NCBI GenBank assembly: GCA_003279935.1
Contig: QCGL01000008.1
Coordinates: 1-64,000, forward strand
DNA: 64,000 nt
Direction of reading: 5' to 3'
DNA from: Prochlorococcus sp. AG-388-A04
Lineage (GTDB): Bacteria > Cyanobacteriota > Cyanobacteriia > PCC-6307 > Cyanobiaceae
The translations under genes were made by a program, and so were the position numbers. Position 1 is the first letter of the stretch, and each line of letters starts with the position of its first letter. This document shows, in pieces, positions 37,091-46,068 of the stretch. Under the pieces are notes generated by a model, which was not told the origin of the DNA, did not search any database, and saw only the letters and a program-made list of their open reading frames with translations.

Positions 37091-38491
37091 ATGATAAATA
37101 TTTTAAAAAAATTCTCAAAAAAAATACTAAAAAAAAGGGTTATCCTATTCCATATTGATGAAGAAGCAAGAGATACCTTGGTAGCTAAAAGTTTAGTAAC
37201 TGTAAGTAAAAATAAAAATCAATTAATGATATTTTCCAGTAGATTAACATCTAAATTATATAAGTTTTTCAGGATTGATAATTTTTTAGACAGCATTATT
37301 ATTCCAAAACCATATTTCGTTGATTTATATACCAGAAATTACAAAAAAAGAGTTTTTTCATTATTACCAACAGAAGCTTTGGGTCATATAAGTTATTCTA
37401 AAGGAGGAATACTAGACCATTTTGTTCCATTTGGACCAAATGCCGATCAAAAAAAAATTGAAAATATTTCAAATGTGATCCATTTGCATTTTTTATGGGG
37501 TAAGGATGTTGAGAAATCAGTCAGAGAGCTAACTCCTATAAAAAAATCTAAGTTATTCACTGTAGGACATCCCCGCTATTTTAATCATGATTCTTCTAAA
37601 TCAAAAAAGAAACCTTCAAACATCTCAAAAGATAGAAAGTTAAGAATCGGTTTTTCTTCTAGATTTGATTCGTTAAATAGTTATAATTTCAGACAAAACT
37701 CTAGCTTAATAGAAACAATAATATTTAACGAAAGTTGTATGAAATGGTTAAGAAAAGAAGAAATTGAAGCGGGGATAGGTATAAAAGAAAGACTTTATAA
37801 AGATATTCAGGATCTTAGAAATATGTTTTTAATAATTGAAGCTTTAGAAGAAAACAGTCTAGTTGATATTTTATTCAGACCCCATCCAAGAGAAGATATA
37901 TACAACTGGAAAAACATTGCAAAAAGATCTAATTCAAAAAAAATAAAGTGGTGTTTAGATATAACTAAACAGTCTTTTACCAGTTGGTTAAATGAAATTG
38001 ATATAATAGTTTCTCCTCCATCCACAACATTTTATGATTGTATGTTTTTAGGAGTTTATCCAATCTCCACAGCAAACTTAGTAAAGGGTAGAAGTAAATT
38101 ATTAAACTATCATTGGGATGATACAAATAAGATAAATTCATTTATAAATTGCCCTTACTCAATAAAAGAATTATTAAATTTAATTAAAAATATAACTTCC
38201 TCTTATAATGAATATGTGCCTAATTTCTGGTCTAAAGAAAAAATTGATTCAGTAAATGGTGAAGTTGATTTCATGAAATCTAAGAGCTCGGTAGCACTTG
38301 TTGTAGAAACAATTGATAAGGAAACTCCATATCACAAATTAGGTTTCATTCGCTTTTTATATATTTATCCAATTGTAATTTTTGTTGAATGTATTGGATG
38401 TTTAGGAAATTTTTTATTATTTCTGACAAAACAAAGATCATCTAGTTATTTTTTCTTCTCTTTAAGAGAACGCTTCAAAATTCATAAGTGA
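37091..38491 (+). CDS. Surface carbohydrate biosynthesis protein (GT-B-like)
   Basis: A 466-aa member of the surface-carbohydrate biosynthesis family with RPHPREDIYNWK and VSPPSTTFYDCMFLGVYPI, typical of capsule/CDP-glycerol-type GT-B transferases, and a glycine-poor first half (VILFHIDEEARDT). The C-terminus has a hydrophobic helix (FLYIYPIVIFVECIGCLGN) that may anchor it. ATG at 37091 is preferred over TTG at 37085. Its 3' end overlaps the convergent metallo-beta-lactamase gene by 10 nt. Confidence 0.65.
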   Translation: MINILKKFSKKILKKRVILFHIDEEARDTLVAKSLVTVSKNKNQLMIFSSRLTSKLYKFFRIDNFLDSIIIPKPYFVDLYTRNYKKRVFSLLPTEALGHISYSKGGILDHFVPFGPNADQKKIENISNVIHLHFLWGKDVEKSVRELTPIKKSKLFTVGHPRYFNHDSSKSKKKPSNISKDRKLRIGFSSRFDSLNSYNFRQNSSLIETIIFNESCMKWLRKEEIEAGIGIKERLYKDIQDLRNMFLIIEALEENSLVDILFRPHPREDIYNWKNIAKRSNSKKIKWCLDITKQSFTSWLNEIDIIVSPPSTTFYDCMFLGVYPISTANLVKGRSKLLNYHWDDTNKINSFINCPYSIKELLNLIKNITSSYNEYVPNFWSKEKIDSVNGEVDFMKSKSSVALVVETIDKETPYHKLGFIRFLYIYPIVIFVECIGCLGNFLLFLTKQRSSSYFFFSLRERFKIHK

Positions 38492-39738
38492 AGGAACTGA
38501 AGCATAGTCATGGCATCGTACTCATAGATATTTGGGATTCTAGAAAAACTTATATGGCACCCTATTTGAGCATCATCAAAGAAAGCTTTTCTGTTAATTA
38601 TATTACTTAATAAGCGCAGATCCATTGAAATTTTTAATTCGCAAAAAGATGAGTCTCCTTCAGATAAAACGATTTGATTTGAATTATCTATTTCAAGAAC
38701 AATATTAGTTTTTACATGACCTCCTCCATATTTATCCCATCTACTTTTCATAAGATCTTTAGCCTTATGGATTATTGGGATAAGATCTTTTTGATTAGGA
38801 GAAGGATCTTTAAAGTATGGAATTTCTATTGCTTTATCCTTTTTTTTAACATGAGTGGCATTCAAATTAATAGTTATCTCGCCTGATTCAAGATTTAGAA
38901 TTTGAGACTCTCTGATCATTATGGATTTTAAGCCATGACTATTTATAAGATCATTAGCCTCTTGAATATCAATATGACCAAGGGATTTCGTGATCCCCCC
39001 CTCCTTATCAAGTTCTTCATTTATTTTATAGTTACCTGATGTCGGAATGACAAATTTGGGGTTAATGAGTTTAAGTGATTTGATAGTGTTATTTAAACAT
39101 CTGAGTCCAACTTCTCTTGAGAGTTTTATCTTATCTTTTGAATTAAAGTTTTTAAAGCATGAAGGATATGGACCTGCAGGATTATAATTTATAAGCACAC
39201 AATCTGGACTCATACCGTCTAAGTTAAACTTTTTTACTGAATCCTCATTAAGCTTATTATCATTTACATGCAAAAAACTTTGATTATTACTTGTGAATAA
39301 GCATGAACTATCAATAATATTTCCCAATTTTGTATCAATTTCAAAAGGGTGTTTTGTAAAGGGGCCAAACATAGTAAGAGAAAGATTCTTATCTTTAAAT
39401 TCAACTTTTTCTTTGGCTTCTAACTCTATAAAACGATTAAATCCTATTGACTTTAAAACACGCTTAACAAAACCCCCTTTATCTTTATGTAAAATTACAC
39501 TTATATTTTTATTGATATTATCAAGAAATTTAATATCTAAATGATCAGAATGAACGTGAGAAATATACATTAGATCATCTTCAGATAATTCAAGATTTTG
39601 ATATTGATATTTTAGAGGAGGCGAATGAATCCATGATCCTAAATAAATGCCATCCGTAATCCAAGGATCGATTAGTATTTTAGGCCCTGCATCTAGGTGG
39701 ATAATACAGCCACTATTGCTAATATACTGCAGCTTCAT
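38482..39738 (-). CDS. Metallo-beta-lactamase fold protein, CMAH-like, without Rieske domain
   Basis: A 418-aa metallo-hydrolase of the UlaG-like type. The metal motif is HVHSDH (H61, H63, D65, H66). The preceding ILIDPWITDGIYLGSWIHSP and LMYISHVHSDHLD resemble the matching segments of CMP-N-acetylneuraminate hydroxylase (CMAH), but the protein starts directly at the first strand and has no Rieske domain. A separate C-terminal region (about 280-418) is unassigned. It overlaps the upstream methyltransferase gene by 4 nt (ATGA). A role on a CMP-linked sugar or its product is only inferred. Confidence 0.75.
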   Translation of the reverse strand: MKLQYISNSGCIIHLDAGPKILIDPWITDGIYLGSWIHSPPLKYQYQNLELSEDDLMYISHVHSDHLDIKFLDNINKNISVILHKDKGGFVKRVLKSIGFNRFIELEAKEKVEFKDKNLSLTMFGPFTKHPFEIDTKLGNIIDSSCLFTSNNQSFLHVNDNKLNEDSVKKFNLDGMSPDCVLINYNPAGPYPSCFKNFNSKDKIKLSREVGLRCLNNTIKSLKLINPKFVIPTSGNYKINEELDKEGGITKSLGHIDIQEANDLINSHGLKSIMIRESQILNLESGEITINLNATHVKKKDKAIEIPYFKDPSPNQKDLIPIIHKAKDLMKSRWDKYGGGHVKTNIVLEIDNSNQIVLSEGDSSFCELKISMDLRLLSNIINRKAFFDDAQIGCHISFSRIPNIYEYDAMTMLQFLHL

Positions 39739-40841
39739 ATTGGGGCTATTATTTGCTTTGTGAAGTTAGAGAGTATTTTATTCATTACTTTATGTCGACC
39801 AATTCTTTTTGTCTCCATATAGTATTCACATTCACTAGGTTTATAGGGGCGAGTTAGGTTATACAAAGATAAAGTTAGAAGTACTATTTCATCACTAGAA
39901 ACCTCACCTAGTTCATACCTCATTCTAATTTCTTTGGCCAAATCAATATTTTCTGAAATTATGCTTTCCTTATAATTAACTTCAGTAATTTGATCAATTC
40001 CAGTTTTAGTTATAAGATTTTTAGAAATTTCTTCAATTTCATAATTAGATTCTTTTTCTTTAGAAATATAAATCCTATCTCCACCTATTGAAAAATATTC
40101 ATTGGACTCATGATTATACTCTCGGAAATCATTATCAAAATAAAAAACGGAAGCTCCTAGTTTTTTAATATCCGAAATAATATCATTGGGATGGAATTTA
40201 TGCATACAAGGGATGAAAAAATCATCCATAAGTCTTGAAGTTTGGTAATGATTTAATTCTCCAAATGATTCTAATATTGCACCATATTTTTTTACTTTAG
40301 AAAACATATTTTCTTCCAAAAGAATTCTAATTATTGCAATTACGAAATATTTCCATTCACCACTTCTATAAAAACCCATATACATCTTCCCTTTTGGTTT
40401 AAGAGATTTAACAATCCTTGCTAAGGCATCAGAAGGATTTTTTATATGTTGATATATACCGCAGAGAAAAATTATATCAAATTTGTTGCTAGGTAAATGA
40501 TTGTACTCTTGAATATTTGCATTAATAACGTTTATATTTTTTATTGATTTGTTTTCACAGTATTTAATAACGTTCTTCGTATTTTCAGGACAAATATCTA
40601 GGTAAGTAACGCTCTTAGCACCTTTTTTCTGAAAATAAATGCTCTCCCTACCAACACCTATATTGAAAATATCTAAGTTTTTCATGTCATCATCACCAAC
40701 ACCCATAACCTCTAGACTCTCTTCTATGTATATGGAACTATCGCTATCAGTAAACTCTAAAGGTGGTAAATCTCCCTGTCTAAATAGGGGGCCCCATGCA
40801 TGTCTACCATAAATATATTGAGTAAATCTTTGATAATCCAT
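39735..40841 (-). CDS. SAM-dependent methyltransferase
   Basis: A 368-aa class I methyltransferase with the SAM loop LDIFNIGVGRESIYFQKKGA (about residues 56-75), the acidic strand TYLDICPENTKN, and FDIIFLCGIYQHIKNP. The C-terminal third has no recognised domain. Its stop overlaps the start of the CMAH-like gene by 4 nt, so they are translationally coupled. The pair sits next to the CDP-hexose genes. The methyl acceptor is unknown. Confidence 0.78.
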   Translation of the reverse strand: MDYQRFTQYIYGRHAWGPLFRQGDLPPLEFTDSDSSIYIEESLEVMGVGDDDMKNLDIFNIGVGRESIYFQKKGAKSVTYLDICPENTKNVIKYCENKSIKNINVINANIQEYNHLPSNKFDIIFLCGIYQHIKNPSDALARIVKSLKPKGKMYMGFYRSGEWKYFVIAIIRILLEENMFSKVKKYGAILESFGELNHYQTSRLMDDFFIPCMHKFHPNDIISDIKKLGASVFYFDNDFREYNHESNEYFSIGGDRIYISKEKESNYEIEEISKNLITKTGIDQITEVNYKESIISENIDLAKEIRMRYELGEVSSDEIVLLTLSLYNLTRPYKPSECEYYMETKRIGRHKVMNKILSNFTKQIIAPI

Positions 40842-40952
40842 TGAATTTTTTCTAGTAATATAGCAAACCGAAATACCTTCTAATTTATCTTGTATAGAAG
40901 AAATTTATTTTGTAGTAAATTGCAAAAAATAATCAATATTATTAGGATTCCA

Positions 40953-41894
40953 TTAATTCTTAAACTTTGAATAAATACTGCTGCTGAAATTTAGCATTGA
41001 GAGTAACTCCTTCTCTATATTTTGAGTTAGATTAAAGCCAGAATCTTTAATTTTTTTTATTGAAAAATTGAAATTTTCATCAATATTCCTTAATTTATTT
41101 TGATCTATAATAATTTCAACTTCTTCTCCAAAATTATCAAAATTAATTTTCCTAATCAATTTTGCTAAATCATAAATTTTCATCATTTGTCCAGAAGCAA
41201 AGTTGTATATTCCTGATTCAAAAACTTCTTGATTCAATAAGAAATATTTAATAAATTCATTTAACTGAGAAATTGCAACAAAATCTCTTTTGATATTTGG
41301 ATTAGATTTAAGAACTAAAGATTTACTTTTTTTAAGTTCTTTGCAAAGACTATTTGGAAGTAAATGCCAACATCTTGTTTCGCTATTAATAGGAGTGGCA
41401 ATAATATTTGATAATCTCAGTATTAGATATTTTGTATTTGATTTGTAAAGATTAGCCTGTAATAATTTTTCAGCCACATATTTAGAAAAGCCGTAAGGGT
41501 GAGAGCTATTTGGGATAGATTCTTCAGTTATCAATCCATTTAAATTATTTCCATAGGCATGAATACTTGAAAAAAAAATAAAATTTTTTACTTTATTTAA
41601 AGCACATAATTCTGATAATTTCCCTGTTAAATAGCTATTAAATCTCAAAGCCTCAATAGGATCTAATTCACATTGATATGCATTAATTCCTGCACAATGT
41701 ATAAATAGATCAATTTCTTTATGAGAATTAAATATAGAATCTAAATTATTCCAATTAAGCTCAGAAAACTTAATTCCATCTATTTTCTGTTGTACTGATC
41801 TACCAAAAAGATGTACATCATATCCTAAATTGCCAAGGAAACTGGCAATATTTGTTGCCAACAAACCTCTACCACCAGTTAAAAAGATTTTCAC
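40953..41894 (-). CDS. NAD-dependent epimerase/dehydratase (deoxysugar 4-reductase-like)
   Basis: An extended SDR of 313 aa with the NAD loop VKIFLTGGRGLLATNIA at the N-terminus and the catalytic YGFSKYVAE. The start is GTG at 41894, seven bases after the stop of the cytidylyltransferase; a longer frame to 41945 overlaps that gene. As last in the CDP-hexose group it probably reduces or epimerises the 4-keto intermediate. The exact product cannot be deduced. Confidence 0.82.
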   Translation of the reverse strand: MKIFLTGGRGLLATNIASFLGNLGYDVHLFGRSVQQKIDGIKFSELNWNNLDSIFNSHKEIDLFIHCAGINAYQCELDPIEALRFNSYLTGKLSELCALNKVKNFIFFSSIHAYGNNLNGLITEESIPNSSHPYGFSKYVAEKLLQANLYKSNTKYLILRLSNIIATPINSETRCWHLLPNSLCKELKKSKSLVLKSNPNIKRDFVAISQLNEFIKYFLLNQEVFESGIYNFASGQMMKIYDLAKLIRKINFDNFGEEVEIIIDQNKLRNIDENFNFSIKKIKDSGFNLTQNIEKELLSMLNFSSSIYSKFKN

Positions 41895-41901
41895 TATATG
41901 A

Positions 41902-42672
41902 TTATTGTTTAAGCCAAGGGGCTCCCTTTGAAAATAAATTTTCAAGAAGTATTTTATCTCTCATTGTATCCATGCACTGCCAGAAACCAGTATGTTTATA
42001 AGCCATTACTTCAGAATTTTGAGTTAAATTTTCTATAGGATCTCTTTCTAACATTACATTTTTATCTGGAATAAAATCAAAAAATTTTGGTTCAACTACA
42101 AAAAAACCTCCATTGATCCAACCTTCATGAAGTTGAGGCTTTTCTTTAAAACTTTTAACTTTATTATCGTTGATTTCAAGCTCGCCAAATCTAGCAGGAG
42201 GTCTTACAGCGGTCATTGTTAGTATTTTTTTATGATTTTCGTGAAAACTAATCAAAGAATCAATATTTACATCTGACAAACCATCGCCGTATGTCAACAG
42301 AAATGTTTCATCATTCAAATATTTTTGCATCAATTTTATTCTTTTTCCTGTAAGAGAGTTTATTCCAGTATTTATTAAAGTTACGTTCCAATCGTTCATA
42401 GGAATCTCTTTTTCAAAGAAAGAGACTTTTCCACTTTTTAAATTTATTGAAAAATCCCTATTAATCTTGGAATAATTTAAGAAATAATCCTTAATTACTT
42501 CGCTTTTATATCCTAGAGCTATATAAAAATCCTTATGGCCATAAGAAGCATAAATATTCATAATATGCATCAGTATAGGAATTTGCCCAATACTAACCAT
42601 TGGTTTTGGAATTGATTCAGTATATTCGGAGAGTCTGGTACCAAGTCCTCCTGCTAATATAAGAACTTTCAT
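41902..42672 (-). CDS. rfbF: Glucose-1-phosphate cytidylyltransferase
   Basis: It makes CDP-glucose from glucose-1-phosphate and CTP, the first step of CDP-6-deoxyhexose synthesis. The 256-aa protein starts MKVLILAGGLGTRLSEYTES with the nucleotide-binding GGLGTRL, and has SIPKPMVSIG, the LTYGDGLSDV metal motif and HTGFWQCMDTMRD near the end, all typical of RfbF/DdhA. It is downstream of the cupin and dehydratase genes, 49 nt away on the same strand. Confidence 0.96.
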   Translation of the reverse strand: MKVLILAGGLGTRLSEYTESIPKPMVSIGQIPILMHIMNIYASYGHKDFYIALGYKSEVIKDYFLNYSKINRDFSINLKSGKVSFFEKEIPMNDWNVTLINTGINSLTGKRIKLMQKYLNDETFLLTYGDGLSDVNIDSLISFHENHKKILTMTAVRPPARFGELEINDNKVKSFKEKPQLHEGWINGGFFVVEPKFFDFIPDKNVMLERDPIENLTQNSEVMAYKHTGFWQCMDTMRDKILLENLFSKGAPWLKQ

Positions 42673-42721
42673 TAAGTTTTTTTAATAAATTTAAATCGCA
42701 AAATTAACAAGTGCAATTAAT

Positions 42722-43135
42722 TCACCAATCATAACTAATTTCTTCAAAATTTCTTCTTTCTATTTCTTCTTCATTGAAAATCAAATTTGTGAGACTTAGA
42801 ATATCTGAAGACTTATCTTTTTCTCCCTTGAATCCATACCATATTCTTGGTGGAACAACAATTCTTTTTGGAACGTTTGAGGCGGTTTGTATTTCTTTAA
42901 ATTCCTTACCATTATAGAAAACAAACTTTACAGCGCCAGAAACTACTATTAAATTAAGAGTCATTTCATTATGATATTTCCAAGCTTTTATAATCCCATT
43001 TTCAACAGAGGAAATATATAGTTCTCCAAAACCTTTGAATTCATTATCGTTGGAATTAATAAATTTTTTTATAGAGCCACCCTTGGCACTTACTTCTTTA
43101 ATATCAATGATTTTAATTAATTCTAAATCAATCAT
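42722..43135 (-). CDS. RmlC-like cupin, sugar 3,5-epimerase family
   Basis: A 137-aa single-domain cupin with the double-psi features of dTDP-4-keto-rhamnose 3,5-epimerases: IKAWKYHNEMTLNLIVVSGA, and VVPPRIWYGFKG. It overlaps the dehydratase gene by 8 nt, so it probably acts next on the CDP-4-keto-6-deoxyhexose. At 137 aa it is shorter than RmlC (about 180-190 aa), but similar short cupins occur in CDP and dTDP pathways. Whether it catalyses epimerisation or isomerisation is not clear. Confidence 0.8.
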   Translation of the reverse strand: MIDLELIKIIDIKEVSAKGGSIKKFINSNDNEFKGFGELYISSVENGIIKAWKYHNEMTLNLIVVSGAVKFVFYNGKEFKEIQTASNVPKRIVVPPRIWYGFKGEKDKSSDILSLTNLIFNEEEIERRNFEEISYDW

Positions 43136-44216
43136 TATTACTTAAAACTTTTTTGAAAAATAATTCAGTATATACATTTATTTGATCTGTTGTAATAGAT
43201 ACTATTCTACTGGGGTTGTCATAAAAATTTTTATACCATGTTGCTGTAAAAGATATTGTTTCTTCAAAGCCAAGACATGATTTCCAATTTAAATTATGTA
43301 ATGCTTTATCGCAATTGAGCTTTAAAAGATTTGATTCATAAAATAATTGTTTTTCCTTACTTTCTACATTGTATTCAATTTTTTCCCAATATTTAGAAAT
43401 TTCATTTACAACATCCATAACGTTGTAGTTCTTTTCAAGATTAGGTCCAAAATTGAATGATTCTCCATTCAATTCTTTTCTTTCTGATAATGCCAGAGCC
43501 AACAACATATACCCTCCAATTGGTTCTAAAACATGTTGCCAGGGTCTCGTTGAAAAAGGATTTCTTAAATCAACACATTCATTGTTTGCCCATGCTTTAA
43601 CACAATCTGGTATTAATCTATTTGCTGACCAATCCCCTCCTCCAATAACATTGCCAGCCCTAGCTGAGGCTAAGCGTATATTAGAATCTTTTTTAAAATA
43701 TGATCTAAAATATGAACTAATTGCAAGTTCAGCAGCTCCCTTTGACGCACTGTAAGGGTCAGGGCCGCCTAATTTATCTGTCTCTCTATAGCCCCATGTC
43801 CACTCCACATTATCGTAACATTTATCGCTAGTAATAAAAATTGCAATACATTTATTATCTATATATCTTAGACTGTCAAGAACGTTTATAGTTCCTATTA
43901 AGTTTGTTTCCCAAGTTAACCTTGGATCTTCATAAGAAAAATTTACTAAAGACTGAGCAGCCAAGTGAAATAAATAATCTGGTTTTATTTTTGAAACATA
44001 ATTTTTAAAAGAATTAGCATCTCTAATATCACATTCAATATCCTCTTCGAAAAAAGATTTTATAAAATTAAAATGTGATGGTTGTGTAGGTACATTATTT
44101 GAAATACCATAAACTTTTGCCCCCACTAAAGAAAGCCAAGTTGATAGCCAACTACCTTTAAAACCGGTATGACCAGTAACTATAATTTTCTTATTACGAA
44201 AATCCTCTAATTTCAT
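43128..44216 (-). CDS. rfbG: CDP-glucose 4,6-dehydratase
   Basis: It converts CDP-glucose to CDP-4-keto-6-deoxyglucose. The 362-aa extended SDR has the NAD loop IIVTGHTGFKGSWLSTWL, the LAAQSLV strand, FITSDKCYDN and the catalytic DPYSASKGAAE, with NVIGGGDWSANRLIPD, all matching RfbG/DdhB. It is the first gene of the CDP-hexose group on the minus strand, with the divergent unknown gene starting 90 nt upstream. Confidence 0.97.
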   Translation of the reverse strand: MKLEDFRNKKIIVTGHTGFKGSWLSTWLSLVGAKVYGISNNVPTQPSHFNFIKSFFEEDIECDIRDANSFKNYVSKIKPDYLFHLAAQSLVNFSYEDPRLTWETNLIGTINVLDSLRYIDNKCIAIFITSDKCYDNVEWTWGYRETDKLGGPDPYSASKGAAELAISSYFRSYFKKDSNIRLASARAGNVIGGGDWSANRLIPDCVKAWANNECVDLRNPFSTRPWQHVLEPIGGYMLLALALSERKELNGESFNFGPNLEKNYNVMDVVNEISKYWEKIEYNVESKEKQLFYESNLLKLNCDKALHNLNWKSCLGFEETISFTATWYKNFYDNPSRIVSITTDQINVYTELFFKKVLSNND

Positions 44217-44306
44217 TTAAGATTTTTTTTTATTTTACAACATATATATTTCTACAATTGATGTATTATTAATAATCAAGTAAAGAAAAATATATTTGAT
44301 CAATCC

Positions 44307-45140
44307 ATGACATGCTATTTTCCTATTCCGCCCTCAATAAAAGAGAGCAATTTAGAAGATAAAATTTTAGGTTCTTTAACTTTACTAAACTTCCCTAATA
44401 ACTTTAAAAAAAGTAATCAAAAAAAAATATATAAGGGTAATATTTTTTTGGGTATTTATATCCTAGAAAAAAATTCATGGAAACTATTAAAAGTATTCAA
44501 AATTGCTTATAAGGAATTCAAAGAAATTGAGAGAGAAAAATTAAATATCTCTGACAATGAAATGGCTGTAGTCGTTATTAGTAAAAATAATAATTTTCCA
44601 TCCTCATGTACCAATTTACCAAATCCAAGTTCATTAAGAATAGATGAATCTCCTATAGCTGAAAGAGCCTCATATAATTTTTCTTATCAAGGCAAACAAA
44701 CTTCCTTTCAGGGAGAATACCCAAAAAAAATGGCATCGTTATCAAAAGCATCTTTTTTTGGATTTGACACAATAAAGGGACTGAAAACAAATGGTAAAAT
44801 TATAAATTTTATTTTATTTATTAATCTAAATAATTGTTCTGAAAGACAATCAAATGACATTATAAATATTTATGATCCTAAGAAAAAAAATATCTTATTT
44901 GAATTAAAAACAAGAGAAAATATGATATCAGTACACAATTTATCCTTACTTTATTCAAAAATTAACAATAAAACATTATTCCTAAGTTCAAAAAGCAAAG
45001 CTTATATTGCTCTAATTCTTTCTATAGATTTAGAAACATATAATTTATCTTTAGAACACACTCATCCTCCTGCAGAAATGGCAATAGGTATGGATAGACA
45101 TCTAATCGTAAAGCCAATAAAAAATAATTGGGTTATATGA
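44307..45140 (+). CDS. Unknown protein, first of a coupled pair
   Basis: A 277-aa protein that I do not recognise. It has no signal peptide or membrane helix and reads as a series of short beta strands. Notable segments are RIDESPIAERASYNFSYQGK, TSFQGEYPKKMASLSKASF and the C-terminal LSLEHTHPPAEMAIGMDRH with three histidines. Its TGA overlaps the ATG of the next gene (ATGA), indicating translational coupling. Position between CDP-hexose genes and an AsnB-type amidotransferase suggests a glycan role. The pair may be described under names I do not know. Confidence 0.6.
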   Translation: MTCYFPIPPSIKESNLEDKILGSLTLLNFPNNFKKSNQKKIYKGNIFLGIYILEKNSWKLLKVFKIAYKEFKEIEREKLNISDNEMAVVVISKNNNFPSSCTNLPNPSSLRIDESPIAERASYNFSYQGKQTSFQGEYPKKMASLSKASFFGFDTIKGLKTNGKIINFILFINLNNCSERQSNDIINIYDPKKKNILFELKTRENMISVHNLSLLYSKINNKTLFLSSKSKAYIALILSIDLETYNLSLEHTHPPAEMAIGMDRHLIVKPIKNNWVI

Positions 45141-45946
45141 AAATCTTTGACAAAAAGAGATTACCTTATAATTTAAGAATTCTAGGGTCTCATATTTTTA
45201 AAAATTCTTTCAATCCGTTTAGTTTAAAATCGAGATTATTTAGCCCTGATAAAGTCTCAGATTTTTTCATCTGGTCCCCAAATTTTGAAAAAATAGAATT
45301 TATTGCAGAAAATATTAATGCTCTTGTTTCTGGGAAAGTGCAAGAAGTCGTTCATAACTTCATTTTTTATAATTCAAGCGGCGAATTTATCAGAGAATAT
45401 AAATATGAAACAAAAGAATTTTTCTCCAAAATTATATTACCGACAAATATAAGTCGGGATAAATATATCTCATTTTTGCACTTTGCGAACTCAAAATCTT
45501 CGTTGAAAGATATCCTCAAAAAAGTAGGTACTAAAAAGAAATTGAAGATTTCAAAACAAAGTCGTGGTTATACTATTTTTTCAGCAAAAAAAGGTTTTAT
45601 TGGCTCAACAGTTCATGGTAATTTAGGTGGTATAACATCTAATAATGAAAAAACATTAAAACAAAGATCTTTATTTATATATACGCCAGCATATCTTTTC
45701 AGTCATGAAAATATTTATGAATTAGTTTTTAATAATCCTACAGATAGAAATCTTTTGATTAAAGTAACCTCACTATCTAGTCAAAATTTAAGAGAAATAA
45801 TAATTAAACCAATGGGTACAGATTTTATACAAATTAAAAATTTTGAAGGAGGAATAAATATTGAATCAAAACTACCAATTTGTAGACCGTTTATTTTCAA
45901 AAATAGTCCCCCAAGTAATTTAGGTTTCGATGTATTTCATGGATGA
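45137..45946 (+). CDS. Unknown protein, second of a coupled pair
   Basis: A 269-aa protein of unknown family, starting at ATG 45137 inside the preceding gene's stop (ATGA). It looks beta-rich: FIFYNSSGEFIREYKYETKE, a glycine-rich GFIGSTVHGNLGGITSNN, NNPTDRNLLIKVTSL and a final PPSNLGFDVFHG. The order of strands suggests an all-beta sandwich, perhaps substrate-recognising, with no visible catalytic motif. It has no signal peptide. Coupling implies that it works in stoichiometric amount with the upstream protein. Confidence 0.6.
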   Translation: MKIFDKKRLPYNLRILGSHIFKNSFNPFSLKSRLFSPDKVSDFFIWSPNFEKIEFIAENINALVSGKVQEVVHNFIFYNSSGEFIREYKYETKEFFSKIILPTNISRDKYISFLHFANSKSSLKDILKKVGTKKKLKISKQSRGYTIFSAKKGFIGSTVHGNLGGITSNNEKTLKQRSLFIYTPAYLFSHENIYELVFNNPTDRNLLIKVTSLSSQNLREIIIKPMGTDFIQIKNFEGGINIESKLPICRPFIFKNSPPSNLGFDVFHG

Positions 45947-46068
45947 TTAATATATTTATTTATAAAAAATTTTTTGTATTTATGTAGATCTTTCTTAAAA
46001 GGAATAAAATATAAAAGTTTTTTTATAAATACTCATAGAGTAATATATCAATATATTGAATTATTGAA

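Noticed and set aside
43453-43755. Plus-strand frame inside the CDP-glucose dehydratase gene
   Set aside because: Antisense shadow of a well-identified enzyme.
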